A DNA stretch of 34,375 nt from the NCBI GenBank assembly GCA_022819985.1, contig JAJEGH010000040.1:1-34375 (forward strand). Reading direction: 5' to 3'. This DNA comes from Alphaproteobacteria bacterium. GTDB taxonomy: Bacteria; Pseudomonadota; Alphaproteobacteria; Bin65. Below, one piece after another: positions 1 through 7,293 of the stretch. How positions within the stretch are numbered: position 1 is the stretch's first letter; the number at the start of each line of letters is the position of its first letter. Under the pieces are notes generated by a model that was not told the DNA's origin, did not search any database, and saw nothing but the letters and a program-made list of their open reading frames with translations. A program made the position numbers and the translations under genes.

Positions 1-623
1 CCGAGCGCGGCGAACTCGTCGTCCGTCAGGTAGTGCGCCTCGAAGCCGGTCTTGCGCCGCCGCAGGCCCTTGCACGGGTTGGAGTCCTCGCGCCGCAGCC
101 CGAGCGCCTCGGCGTGCTGCATCATCGACGACAGCACCGCCAGCGCCCGGTTCGCCGTTCCCGCCCGCGTGACCGAGAGATCGTCGAACCAGTTGCGCAC
201 GTCCTTCGCGGTCACCGCATCGACGCGCCGGTCGCCGAGCGCGGGCAGGATGTGCCGGCGCACCCCGTGTGCGTGAGACTCGCGCGTCGCGGGCTTCCAT
301 CGTTCGGCGCAGTCGGCGAGGAACGCCGGCGCGAACGTCCGCACCGTCGGCACCACGACCGCCGCGCCGCCCGTCTGCGTCTCGTCGAGCAGCGCGCGCG
401 TCGCGTGCCGCGCATCCTCGACCGTCAGCGCGTCGACCGCGCCGAGCGTCCGCCGGACGACGGTGCCGCCCGAGCGCCGATGCACGATCCATGTCTTGCG
501 TCCGTTCGGTCGCACCCGCAGGCCGAGCCCCGGCGCGGCGCTGTCCCACAGCACGGCCTCGCGTCCGTCCGCCGGCGCGAAGGCGCGCGCCCGCGCCGTC
601 GTGATCTTCGTTCTGTTCGCCAT
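1..623 (-). CDS. Tyrosine recombinase/integrase, partial (C-terminus beyond left edge)
   Basis: An open frame without stop runs from an ATG at 623 off the left edge, giving 207 codons. The N-terminus has the arm-type DNA-binding domain of phage/island integrases (about residues 5-80, with GLGLRVRPNGRKTW and a basic strand after it). A SAM-like core-binding domain follows (about 95-185, including RHILPALGDRRVDAVT and NRALAVLSSMMQHAEALG). The last visible residues, HYLTDDEFAAL, are the usual entry into the catalytic domain, so the Arg/His/Tyr catalytic residues lie outside the window. The family integrates phages and genomic islands by site-specific recombination. It lies just beyond the truncated 3' end of the neighbouring autotransporter gene, so it may belong to the element that disrupted that gene. 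The family assignment is firm; element type and completeness are not visible. Confidence 0.88.
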   Translation of the reverse strand, partial: MANRTKITTARARAFAPADGREAVLWDSAAPGLGLRVRPNGRKTWIVHRRSGGTVVRRTLGAVDALTVEDARHATRALLDETQTGGAAVVVPTVRTFAPAFLADCAERWKPATRESHAHGVRRHILPALGDRRVDAVTAKDVRNWFDDLSVTRAGTANRALAVLSSMMQHAEALGLRREDSNPCKGLRRRKTGFEAHYLTDDEFAAL

Positions 624-830
624 GTTCCGATCCTTTCCGTTCCATTCGGTCGTGATCGGCGCGGCGCGGGCGTCCCCTCGCGGGGAGCGCCCAGGACACG
701 CCGGGTAACGGGGTCGGGATCGGAGTTCGGAAGGGCAGGACGTGCCGCGCTCAAGCGCCGCGCGGGCTGCAAGCCGTTGTGACTGGCGGGCTTTCAGCGC
801 TTCGCGGATGCGCGGGGAAGGTGCGATTCC

Positions 831-2348
831 CTACGCCCTTCGGCGCGTCTTTCTCACACCCCACACGGATAGCCGCTCGCCCAGCGCATAGCGCATCCAG
901 GGCCACACCCCGGTGAGCGTCGCGCTTACCGTGCCGTCCCCCGCGCCCCGGTAGCCGCCGCCGCTTCCGCTGTGCGTGATCATCAGCCCGGTCGTCCAGC
1001 GCCCACGCGTCCAGTCCGCACCCAGCAGACCGCTCGTCACCTCGCCGTCGACCGCCACATCGCCCCCCGCCGCCGCGCCGGCGGCGTCCCGGCCCGCGAA
1101 GCGGGTCGCCGCGCTCCGGCCCCAGATCGAGACGAAGCCGTCGCCGGTCTCCCCGGTCAGCGAGAAGGACGCGCCGGCCAGCGGAGCCTGCCCCGGCGCC
1201 GCCTGTCCACGCGCCGGTGCCCGGGCGCGCGCTGCCGGGTTCGGGAACGCCGGTTCGGCGCCGATCCTTTGCCCGGCGAGCCGCGCCTCGACGCCCGGAA
1301 CCGGTTTCGCCCGCATCCGGGCGTCCACCGCATCCAGCACCTGATCCGCCACCGAGCGCCCGAAGCGCCCGATCCACGCTCTTGGCATGGGGTCGGTGTT
1401 ATAGATAAACCCATACGCGGTCTCGCGCCTCAGGCGCACCCGCGATGACGGGCGCGGGTTGGACAGCGTCAGCGTCAGTATTTCCGAATTCTCGTCATGG
1501 CCGTCGTCGAACACCGGCACGGAGACCGTCTTTGCCGTCTCTCCCGCCGCAAAGGTCAGCGTGCCCGAGGTCGCCCTGAAGTCCGCCCCGGACCTGGCCG
1601 AGAAGCCCCGTGTGGCGTAGTCGATTCTCACGGGCCCCGGCAACGCCCGGCTCAGGAACACCCTGAAGCCCAGGGTCGCGCCGGGGGCCTCGGCGGCATG
1701 CGCGTCGCGCACCGACACTGTGGCCGTATCGGGCGGATCCTCGCCGCAGGGCCAGCGCCGCAGCAGGCCGCCGCAATTGTGCACATCGCCCAGAGCGGCG
1801 AACGGAACGGTAATCGTGGAAGGAATGTAGCGGAACAAATGGGAAAAATCGCTCCGGCACCGTGCGGTGACGATGCAACTGTAGTTCTCGCCGGATATGG
1901 CGGCGGAAGCGGTGGCGTTCCTGCAGCGCGGGGCCGCCGGGCTCACCCGCCTGAACCGTGCAAGGCACCCCTCGTCGGTGACCGCGTCGGACCTGTTGCA
2001 GATGCCCAAGTCGGAGCAGCAGGAGATCGATCTGATCCGGCGCCACACGCGACCGCGTATCGCTCTTGGGCCGTCGAGGCGCAGCGTCAGGTCCCTCGCC
2101 GCCGCGAGGTCGACCTTGGCGACCACCGTGCCGTAGGCCGCACACCTGTTCCGGACCCGTAACGTACTCGCCTTGAATGTCCCCCGGTTCTTCCACGAGG
2201 CGTCCAGGCATTCGGCGTTCCGGCGGTCCACCCTCTTCGAGGGGCTGCATTGACCGGCCGCGGCAATCGACGGGAGCGACAGGGTGAGCGCTGCGGCGAC
2301 GGCCGCGATCGCTGTGGCCCCGGTGCGGCTGGCGTTCCCTCCGGCCAT
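831..2348 (-). CDS. Calx-beta domain protein with truncated autotransporter barrel
   Basis: Secreted or surface protein, 505 residues from the ATG at 2348. That start is chosen over an in-frame ATG 18 bases upstream because AGAGGAG lies 7 bases before it. A signal peptide (hydrophobic AIAAVAAALTLSLPSIAAA) is followed by a region with twelve Cys (about residues 34-201). A Calx-beta domain spans about 208-320 (DY-T-G, SGTLTFAAGETAKT, VPVFDDG, LTLTLSNP). A linker with PRAWIGRFGRSVADQV then leads into the first strands of an autotransporter-like beta-barrel (GEVTSGLLGADWTRGRWTTG, GYRGAGDGTVSATLTGVWPW). The barrel ends abruptly after GERLSVWGV with a foreign basic tail RKTRRRA. Complete relatives have a full-length barrel, so this copy is probably non-functional for outer-membrane insertion. 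The break lies about 230 bases from the integrase start. Confidence 0.72.
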   Translation of the reverse strand: MAGGNASRTGATAIAAVAAALTLSLPSIAAAGQCSPSKRVDRRNAECLDASWKNRGTFKASTLRVRNRCAAYGTVVAKVDLAAARDLTLRLDGPRAIRGRVWRRIRSISCCSDLGICNRSDAVTDEGCLARFRRVSPAAPRCRNATASAAISGENYSCIVTARCRSDFSHLFRYIPSTITVPFAALGDVHNCGGLLRRWPCGEDPPDTATVSVRDAHAAEAPGATLGFRVFLSRALPGPVRIDYATRGFSARSGADFRATSGTLTFAAGETAKTVSVPVFDDGHDENSEILTLTLSNPRPSSRVRLRRETAYGFIYNTDPMPRAWIGRFGRSVADQVLDAVDARMRAKPVPGVEARLAGQRIGAEPAFPNPAARARAPARGQAAPGQAPLAGASFSLTGETGDGFVSIWGRSAATRFAGRDAAGAAAGGDVAVDGEVTSGLLGADWTRGRWTTGLMITHSGSGGGYRGAGDGTVSATLTGVWPWMRYALGERLSVWGVRKTRRRA

Positions 2349-2366
2349 TGCGGTGCTCCTCTGCAA

Positions 2367-2764
2367 TGCGAAGGGCGCTCCCCGAAAGGATGCGCTTAAG
2401 AATCAGGTGGGGCGGTTTGTCGCTGCAACCAGACAGATTTTCCGATGGGGACGATAAGAAGTTCTTATCCGCTTCTCCCCCGGCCGGATCGGTCGATCTC
2501 CGGGTTCGGGAATGAGAAAGGGACAGGCCCTCGCGTCGGTGCTCTCGTCCGCGCGAGGTTTGCCGGGAGGCGTCATGATGGAATGACGCGGCTCCCGCCG
2601 CCGTCGGTCGGGGCCTGCGTTTCGCGCCGAGCCGGAAGCCCTCCGCTCGCTTCGCCCGGTCGGGATGACGGGGAAACAGGATTGCGGCGCCGGTAGCGGT
2701 TGCGCTGCGCGGCCCGTCTGCGGCTAGCGGCGGTTCCGGGCGGCAAGGGCGGTCCCGGCAAGCC
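2367..2764. other. Gene-free stretch with palindromes
   Basis: About 400 bases between the Calx-beta gene start and the XRE antitoxin stop. I see no convincing gene; a short plus-strand frame at 2445-2696 has repeat-like composition. It holds a perfect 17-base palindrome at 2453-2469, a small hairpin at 2573-2590 (CGTCAT/ATGACG arms), and around 2640-2680 a sequence resembling the right half of the palindromic repeat at 9938 and 18239. Confidence 0.5.
2453..2469. promoter_or_regulatory. Perfect 17-base palindrome, candidate operator
   Basis: GATAAGAAGTTCTTATC: 8-base arms around a single central G, AT-rich in a GC-rich setting. It lies 105 bases upstream of the chosen Calx-beta gene start. 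The symmetry fits a dimeric repressor or activator site. No regulator for it is evident in the window. Confidence 0.4.
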
Positions 2765-3100
2765 TCAGGTCAATGCCCGCAAGGCCGTCTCGGGGGCCTT
2801 GTCCAGAATTCTGAGCAGGGCCCTGGCGGCGCCGGTGGGACAGCGCTTTCCCTGCTCCCAGTTGCGGATCGTTTCCTGCGGCACGTCGATACGCCGCGCG
2901 AATTCAAGCTGCGTCAGCCCCAGACGCTTGCGCACGCGGCGGGCGTATCGCGCCATATCCTGCGCCGCCGCCTCGTCGTCGCGACGCTGCTGCAACGCGA
3001 TATCCCGTTCCGTCGTCCGGTCGAGAATGTCGTAGTCGACCCGTCCGTCCGGCAGGTTCTGCGGCCGTTCGGGATCAATCCTGACGCGCGTCTTGCTCAT
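2765..3100 (-). CDS. XRE-family HTH antitoxin partner of BrnT-like toxin
   Basis: 111-residue protein with a C-terminal XRE/Cro helix-turn-helix (about residues 52-105: RKRLGLTQLEFARRIDVPQE, then TIRNWEQGKRCPTG). The N-terminal half is charged and probably contacts the toxin. Its ATG at 3100 overlaps the 3' end of the toxin frame by 26 bases, so the two are translationally coupled in toxin-antitoxin order. Antitoxins of this kind neutralise the toxin and repress their own promoter. Classical BrnA is ribbon-helix-helix; an XRE partner is a variant. The HTH assignment is firm; the antitoxin role is inferred from the neighbour. Confidence 0.75.
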   Translation of the reverse strand: MSKTRVRIDPERPQNLPDGRVDYDILDRTTERDIALQQRRDDEAAAQDMARYARRVRKRLGLTQLEFARRIDVPQETIRNWEQGKRCPTGAARALLRILDKAPETALRALT

Positions 3101-3357
3101 ATTCCCGAACCTCCCTTCCGTTTGCCTTGCGGGCGGAAATAATGCGAATCGCGGAGCCCCGCATCGTGTAGATCACAACGAACACCCGCCCTTCGATCGC
3201 GCCGAGCAGCCGGTAGCGGTCTTCGCCATAGTCCCAGCGGTTGTCCCTGCCGACAATCCGGTCGCGGTCCAGGAAGGCGCGAATGGCATAGCTGAAATCG
3301 AAACCGCGATGGACAAAGCAATCGTTGCTCTTGCTATCGTCCCAATTCGAACTCCAT
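3075..3357 (-). pseudogene. brnT: BrnT-like RNase toxin gene, apparent +1 frameshift at codon 5
   Basis: The frame ending at 3075 carries the BrnT core: RWDYGEDRYRLLGAIEGRVF, VIYTMRGSAIRIISARKANG and a charged tail. BrnT toxins are small ribonucleases of type II toxin-antitoxin systems that usually start MxFEWDxxK. Here an ATG at 3357 reads M-E-F-E, then L-G-R-stop. Deleting one T of the TT at 3344-3345 gives M-E-F-E-W-D-D-S-K-S-N and joins the toxin frame exactly. The only in-frame alternatives are a TTG at 3392 and a GTG at 3506, both preceded by sequence unlike the family. Either the toxin has been silenced by a one-base insertion, the assembly has an error, or a weak alternative start is used. 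A TTGACT at 3392-3387 could be a -35 box with transcription starting close to the ATG. Confidence 0.7.
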
Positions 3358-3515
3358 GGCGGCGATGTGGGCCATTGGCCTACTTTAGTCAATTCTATTC
3401 GGTGATTCGATTCGCCGGGGCATTGCCTGCATCGGCGCCCTGAATCAGCGCGAAAGGGCCTGAATCCTCCCGTCGCAAACGCCGAGCCCCGCCGGCCGTT
3501 CGGCACGTCGATCGC

Positions 3516-4613
3516 CTACAGGAACGGCAGTTCCTCGCGCGTGTAGAAGAACGCGCGGAAGACCATGTTGACGTCGAAGCCCATCACGGTTTCGCCGAAG
3601 ACCGGGTTGATGAATTCCCATACGGTCTCGCCCTCGGGCGTCACCTGGAAGAGCCGGCCGCGCGCGCCCTCGCAGATCAGCGTGTTGCCGCCGGGCAGGC
3701 GCACCGCGCCGGAAATCTGTTGGCTGTAGAAGTTGAACGGCGGCGTATCGGTGTATTCCCAGACGATCCCGTCGGTCCGCGGGTCGATCTCGAACACCCG
3801 GCTGTGCGGCAGCACGCCCATCCAGCGCCGCTGGGTGCCGTTGTCGTAGACCAGCAGGTTGCCGTTAGGCAGGGGCCGGGGGTCGTGCTGGCCGCCCATC
3901 TGGGGCACCCGGTAGCGCCAGACGACCTTGTCGCTCGCCTTGTCGATAATGCCGATGGTCGAGGTCGCGCGCATCGAGAACACCACCCGGTCGTCGCCCA
4001 GCGGCGCCACCGTGTTGCCGTGGGTCCATTCCCAGCGCGGCTCGCTGTCCGACAGGCGCTCCAGTTCCGGGTCCAGATGCTCGATCGCGCGCCAGCGCCA
4101 GATTTCCGCACCGGCGGCGTCGACCTCCACGATCATGTCGGCATACATGCCCTTGCCGTCGGGCGGCGGGTGGCCGCCGTGGATGCGCTTCTCCAGCTCG
4201 TCCGGCACCTTCTCCAGCGACAGGTAAAGCGTCGTGCCGGCGTCGGTGCGGCGTTGGTCGTGGTGGTGCATCGGGTCGGCATGGCGCCAGACGACGGTGC
4301 CGTCCGGCGCAACCTCGCGGATTTCGCCGCCCTTGAACGCCTTCCACATGGCGAAGATGTCCCAGGTCTCGTCGCGGATCTTGGCGCCGTAGAGCAGGTT
4401 GCCGTTCGGCAGCAGGTCGCCGTAGAGGCCGGGCCGCCGGTCGTGGGTCCATTCGTGGACGGTCTCGCCCGCCATGTCGATCAGCAGGGTGCGGCCCGGC
4501 CCGCCGAGCGGCGTGTAGAGCACATAGCCCTGTTCGGCTTTCTCCCGGTTGTGGCCGGTGACGCCGGTCCGCATGGTGCGGCGGATAACCTGCTGGTCGA
4601 AGGAAGGCGGCAT
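3516..4613 (-). CDS. Arylsulfotransferase (ASST)-family protein
   Basis: 365 residues from the ATG at 4613 (MPPSFDQQ), with GGAG 11 bases upstream; an in-frame start at 4664 would add 17 unlikely residues. The protein is built of repeated propeller-like blades with the ASST signature pattern of Trp/Gly strands: ETVHEWTHDRRPGLYGDLLP, NGNLLYGAKI, GTVVWRHADPMHHHDQRRT, EWTHGNTVAPLGDDRVVFSM, GGQHDPRPLPNGNLLVYDNG, PGGNTLICEGARGRLFQVTP. Characterised ASSTs transfer sulfate between phenolic compounds using an active-site His; His-rich segments are present here. No clear signal peptide is seen, unlike the periplasmic enzymes, so the cellular site is uncertain. It diverges from the SDR/MaoC pair at 4738. 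The family call is good; the substrate is unknown, and many members are of unproven activity. Confidence 0.75.
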   Translation of the reverse strand: MPPSFDQQVIRRTMRTGVTGHNREKAEQGYVLYTPLGGPGRTLLIDMAGETVHEWTHDRRPGLYGDLLPNGNLLYGAKIRDETWDIFAMWKAFKGGEIREVAPDGTVVWRHADPMHHHDQRRTDAGTTLYLSLEKVPDELEKRIHGGHPPPDGKGMYADMIVEVDAAGAEIWRWRAIEHLDPELERLSDSEPRWEWTHGNTVAPLGDDRVVFSMRATSTIGIIDKASDKVVWRYRVPQMGGQHDPRPLPNGNLLVYDNGTQRRWMGVLPHSRVFEIDPRTDGIVWEYTDTPPFNFYSQQISGAVRLPGGNTLICEGARGRLFQVTPEGETVWEFINPVFGETVMGFDVNMVFRAFFYTREELPFL

Positions 4614-4737
4614 GGGCGGTCGCTCCGTTCGGGTTGGCGGGCCGGCAGCCTGCCTCGCCGGCAACGCCCTTGCAAACGATAATCAGGCGGTTTACCCGGC
4701 GGCGTATCGCGGATACGGGACGGAGGAAGAGGGAACG

Positions 4738-5658
4738 ATGGCCGGGAACGGATTGCTCGAAGGAAAGGTTGCGCTGGTCACGGGCGGCGGGCGCGGCGTC
4801 GGGCGCGACATTGCGTTGCAAATGTCAGCCCAGGGCGCCGCGGTGCTGGTCAACGACCTGGGCGGGTCGGAAACCGGCGAGGGCGCCTCGGATTCGCCGG
4901 CGATGGAGGTCGTCAGGGAAATCGAGGCGGCCGGCGGCAAGGCCGTCGCCAACACGAACAGCGTCGCCGATTTCGCTACGGCGCAGGAGATGGTCGACCA
5001 GGCGTATGAGGAACTCGGCGGGCTCGACATCGTCGTCAACAATGCCGGCATCCTGCGCGATGCGATCTTCCACAAGATGACGGAGGACGACTGGGACAGC
5101 GTCATCGCCGTGCATCTGAAGGGCAGCTTCAACATCGCGCGCGCCGCCGCGACCGTGTTCCGCGGCCAGGAAAGCGGCGCGATGATCCACATGACCTCGA
5201 CCTCCGGGCTGGTCGGCAATTTCGGCCAGGCCAACTATGCGGCGGCCAAGCTCGGCATCGTCGGCCTGTCCAAGTCGGTCGCGCTCGACATGGGCCGCTT
5301 CAACGTGCGCTCCAACTGCATCTCGCCCTTCGCCTGGAGCCGCATGATCGGCACCATCCCGACCGATACGCCCGAACAGCAGGCGCGGGTGGAGAAGATC
5401 AAGCAGATGGTCCCGGCCCGGATCGCGCCGGTCGCCGTGGCGCTGGCGTCCGACCGGGCGAAGCACATCACCGGCCAGATATTCGCGGTGCGCAACAACG
5501 AGGTCTTCCTGATGAGCCAGTCGCGGCCCCTGCGCTCGGTCCAGCGCAGCGACGGCTGGACCGCCGAAACGGTGCTGGAGCACGCCTTCCCGGCAATGCA
5601 GGCGCATTTCTATGCCCTGGACCGCTCGGCCGACGTCTTCAGCTGGGATCCGGTGTAG
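4738..5658 (+). CDS. SDR-family (3R)-hydroxyacyl-CoA dehydrogenase-like
   Basis: 306 residues from the ATG at 4738, preceded by GGAGGAAGAGGG. The frame is open further upstream, but the Rossmann fold starts immediately here. Classical SDR motifs are present: TGGGRGVG (15-22) for NAD(P) binding, NNAG (101-104), catalytic Ser156, Tyr167 and Lys171 (YAAAK). The C-terminal extension (HITGQIFAVRNNEVFLMSQS onwards) and the MaoC hydratase 11 bases downstream match the dehydrogenase half of peroxisomal-type multifunctional enzyme 2. The likely reaction is NAD-dependent oxidation of a 3-hydroxyacyl-CoA in beta-oxidation of a fatty acyl, steroid or branched side chain. The exact substrate cannot be read from sequence. 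Confidence 0.85.
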   Translation: MAGNGLLEGKVALVTGGGRGVGRDIALQMSAQGAAVLVNDLGGSETGEGASDSPAMEVVREIEAAGGKAVANTNSVADFATAQEMVDQAYEELGGLDIVVNNAGILRDAIFHKMTEDDWDSVIAVHLKGSFNIARAAATVFRGQESGAMIHMTSTSGLVGNFGQANYAAAKLGIVGLSKSVALDMGRFNVRSNCISPFAWSRMIGTIPTDTPEQQARVEKIKQMVPARIAPVAVALASDRAKHITGQIFAVRNNEVFLMSQSRPLRSVQRSDGWTAETVLEHAFPAMQAHFYALDRSADVFSWDPV

Positions 5659-5669
5659 GGAATGCGGCG

Positions 5670-6533
5670 ATGGTTCTGGATCCTCAGAAAATTCTGAACT
5701 GGCCGTTCCGGCCGGTCGAGCAGGCCTATACCGAGCGCGACACCATCCTCTACGCGCTCGGCTGCGGGCTGGGCATCGATCCGCTGGACGAGGCGCAGTT
5801 GCGCTTCGTGTTCGAGGAGCCGGAGCTGCTGGCCCTGCCCTCGATGGCGGCTGTGCTGTCGCCGCCGGGCTTCTGGGCGCGCCATCCGGACTCCGGGATC
5901 GACTGGGTGCGCATCCTGCACGGCGAGCAGGCGATGGAAATCCACAAGCTCCTGCCGGCGGCGGCACGGGTCGTGGCGACGACGCAGGTGACGGATATCG
6001 TCGACAAGGGCGCGGGACGGGGCGCGCTGCTGTTCCTGCGGCGGACGGTGACGGAGGTGGAAACGGGCGAGGCCCTGGCGACGCTGCGCTCCACGACCTT
6101 TGCCCGCGGCGACGGCGGCTGCGGCGGCACGACGGAAACCGCGCCGCCACCCCATCCGGTCCCGGACCGCGCGCCGGACCTGGTCTGCGACCTGCCGACT
6201 GCGTCCAACAGCGCCCTGATCTACCGCCTGTCCGGCGATCCCAACCCGCTGCACGCCAGCCCTTCGGTCGCGCGCGCCGCCGGCTTCGACCGGCCGATCC
6301 TGCACGGCCTGTGCAGCTGGGGCGTCGCCGGCCACGCCATCCTGAAGACCTGCTGCGACTACGACCCGGCGCGGCTGCGCGCGATGGCGCTGCGCTTCTC
6401 GGCGCCGGTCTATCCGGGCGAGACGATCCGCACCGAGATGTGGCGCGACGGCGCCATCGTCTCCTTCCGCGCCCGGGTTGCGGAACGGGATGCGGTAGTG
6501 CTGAACAACGGCCGCGCCGAAATCGCGCCCTGA
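5670..6533 (+). CDS. MaoC-family enoyl-CoA hydratase 2
   Basis: 287 residues, two hot-dog folds. The C-terminal half holds the hydratase-2 motif YRLSGDPNPLH (185-195) followed by GFDRPILHGL, with Asp190, Asn192 and His195 as the expected catalytic residues. The N-terminal half (PFRPVEQAYTERDTILYALG, then GIDWVRILHGEQAMEIH) is the substrate-tunnel hot-dog typical of multifunctional enzyme 2 and PHA-type hydratases. The start at 5670 follows AGGG by 9 bases. It forms a two-gene operon with the SDR, together equivalent to the two catalytic parts of eukaryotic MFE-2: hydration of a trans-2-enoyl-CoA to the (3R)-hydroxyacyl-CoA, then oxidation. Substrate range is unknown. Confidence 0.87.
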   Translation: MVLDPQKILNWPFRPVEQAYTERDTILYALGCGLGIDPLDEAQLRFVFEEPELLALPSMAAVLSPPGFWARHPDSGIDWVRILHGEQAMEIHKLLPAAARVVATTQVTDIVDKGAGRGALLFLRRTVTEVETGEALATLRSTTFARGDGGCGGTTETAPPPHPVPDRAPDLVCDLPTASNSALIYRLSGDPNPLHASPSVARAAGFDRPILHGLCSWGVAGHAILKTCCDYDPARLRAMALRFSAPVYPGETIRTEMWRDGAIVSFRARVAERDAVVLNNGRAEIAP

Positions 6534-6537
6534 CGCG

Positions 6538-6590
6538 CCGCCTTCGACAGGCTCGGGGCAGGCTCTTGCGCTACGCCCCGGCTTTCGAAA
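6538..6590. repeat. Partial copy of palindromic repeat family B
   Basis: The run CCTTCGACAGGCTCGGGGC followed by GCTACGCCCCGG resembles the left half of the element at 14930-15127 (CCCCTTCGGCAGGCTCAGGGC, then GATACGCCCCGG). It sits directly after the MaoC stop. The right half is absent, so it is a degenerate or half element. Confidence 0.5.
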
Positions 6591-6670
6591 CGCCCGTCAC
6601 GAAGGACGGCCGGCGCGGAGAAACCGCGGAAAAGGTTTCGGCCGCGTTTGCCGGTTTCCTTGGCATTATC

Positions 6671-6687
6671 CATATATTATCTATATG
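6671..6687. promoter_or_regulatory. Palindrome overlapping the hicA start, candidate HicB operator
   Basis: CATATA-TTATC-TATATG: perfect 6-base arms with a 5-base spacer. The last three bases are the hicA start codon. It is an AT-rich island and no Shine-Dalgarno is visible before hicA. HicB antitoxins with C-terminal DNA-binding domains repress their own operon by binding such palindromes, so this is the natural candidate site. A possible -35 box TTGCCG lies at 6648-6653. Confidence 0.5.
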
Positions 6688-6867
6688 AAACGCCGCAGCA
6701 TCCTGAAAAAGCTGGCCAGGGCCGGATTTGTGCGGACCGAGGGCGCGAACCATACCCGGATGACCCACCCCGACGGTCGCTGGACTGCGGTTGGGCGGCA
6801 TGTGGAGATCCCGACCGGAACGGTGCGCGCCATCGAGCGGCAGACCGGGGTGAAACTCCTGCCCTGA
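6685..6867 (+). CDS. hicA: HicA-type mRNA interferase toxin
   Basis: 60-residue protein of the double-stranded-RNA-binding-like HicA fold. The family pattern is clear: K-R-R-S-I-L-K-K-L at the start, GFVRTEGANH around the catalytic His23, then HPDGRWTAVGRH and the C-terminal GTVRAIERQTG helix. In canonical members the active His sits in GSHH; here the tetrad is GANH, with the key second His kept. HicA cleaves mRNA and stops growth when unopposed. HicB starts 18 bases after the stop. The start overlaps a palindrome and has no Shine-Dalgarno, fitting low or leaderless expression. Confidence 0.88.
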   Translation: MKRRSILKKLARAGFVRTEGANHTRMTHPDGRWTAVGRHVEIPTGTVRAIERQTGVKLLP

Positions 6868-6885
6868 AGGGAGAAAGGGCGCGCA

Positions 6886-7269
6886 ATGCCACGCAAATTC
6901 TATCCGGCGGTCGTGCATAGCGACGACGGCGGGACGTTCGGCGTTTCCTTCGTCGATTTTCCCGTCCATGGCGGCGGCGGCTCGGTCGAGGCGGCGGTCG
7001 CCGACGCGGAAACCGTCATCGGCGAGGTTATCGCTTCCCTCCTGGAGTCCGGCACGCCGGTTCCCCGGCCCACCGCCGTCTCCGACATCCCGGCGGCGGA
7101 CCGGGAAGGAGCGGAACTGATCGCGCTGGTCCCGGTCAACCTGCCCGGCCGGTCCAGGGTCGTCTCGGTCACCCTCGACGAGGACCTGATCGAGAGGATC
7201 GACGCCATCGCCCCGAACCGCTCCGGCTTCCTGGCCGAAGCCGCCCGCGCGCGCCTCGCCGGCCGATAG
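6886..7269 (+). CDS. hicB: HicB-type antitoxin
   Basis: 127 residues. The N-terminal partial RNase-H-like domain (YPAVVHSDDGGTFGVSFVDF, then GGGGSVEAAVADAETVIGEV) binds HicA. The C-terminal ribbon-helix-helix (about 95-127: SRVVSVTLDEDLIERIDAIA, PNRSGFLAEAARARL) binds DNA. A Shine-Dalgarno (AAGGGAG) precedes the ATG. The pair forms a complete, apparently intact type II toxin-antitoxin module, unlike the BrnT module at 3 kb. Autoregulation through the palindrome at the hicA start is inferred. Confidence 0.9.
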   Translation: MPRKFYPAVVHSDDGGTFGVSFVDFPVHGGGGSVEAAVADAETVIGEVIASLLESGTPVPRPTAVSDIPAADREGAELIALVPVNLPGRSRVVSVTLDEDLIERIDAIAPNRSGFLAEAARARLAGR

Positions 7270-7285
7270 CGCCGACGGATCGGCG
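7270..7285. terminator. Hairpin between convergent hicB and OYE genes
   Basis: CGCCGA-CGGA-TCGGCG, a perfect 6-base stem with a 4-base loop in the 24-base gap between two converging genes. No T-run follows on either strand, so an intrinsic terminator is only possible. Confidence 0.3.
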
Positions 7286-7293
7286 TCCGGCCC

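Noticed and set aside
33..782. Plus-strand frame of 249 codons at the left edge
   Set aside because: Very Arg-rich and antisense to the integrase frame, which shows real domain motifs.
806..840. T-arm-like hairpin (GGGAA-7-TTCCC) resembling a tRNA 3' end used as an integration site
   Set aside because: No acceptor, D or anticodon arms can be found upstream, so it is not a tRNA; kept only as a note on the junction.
2445..2696. Short plus-strand frame of 83 codons
   Set aside because: Composition and content (GRRHDGMT, ASPGRDDGE) look like translated palindromic repeat; no domain seen and no ribosome site.
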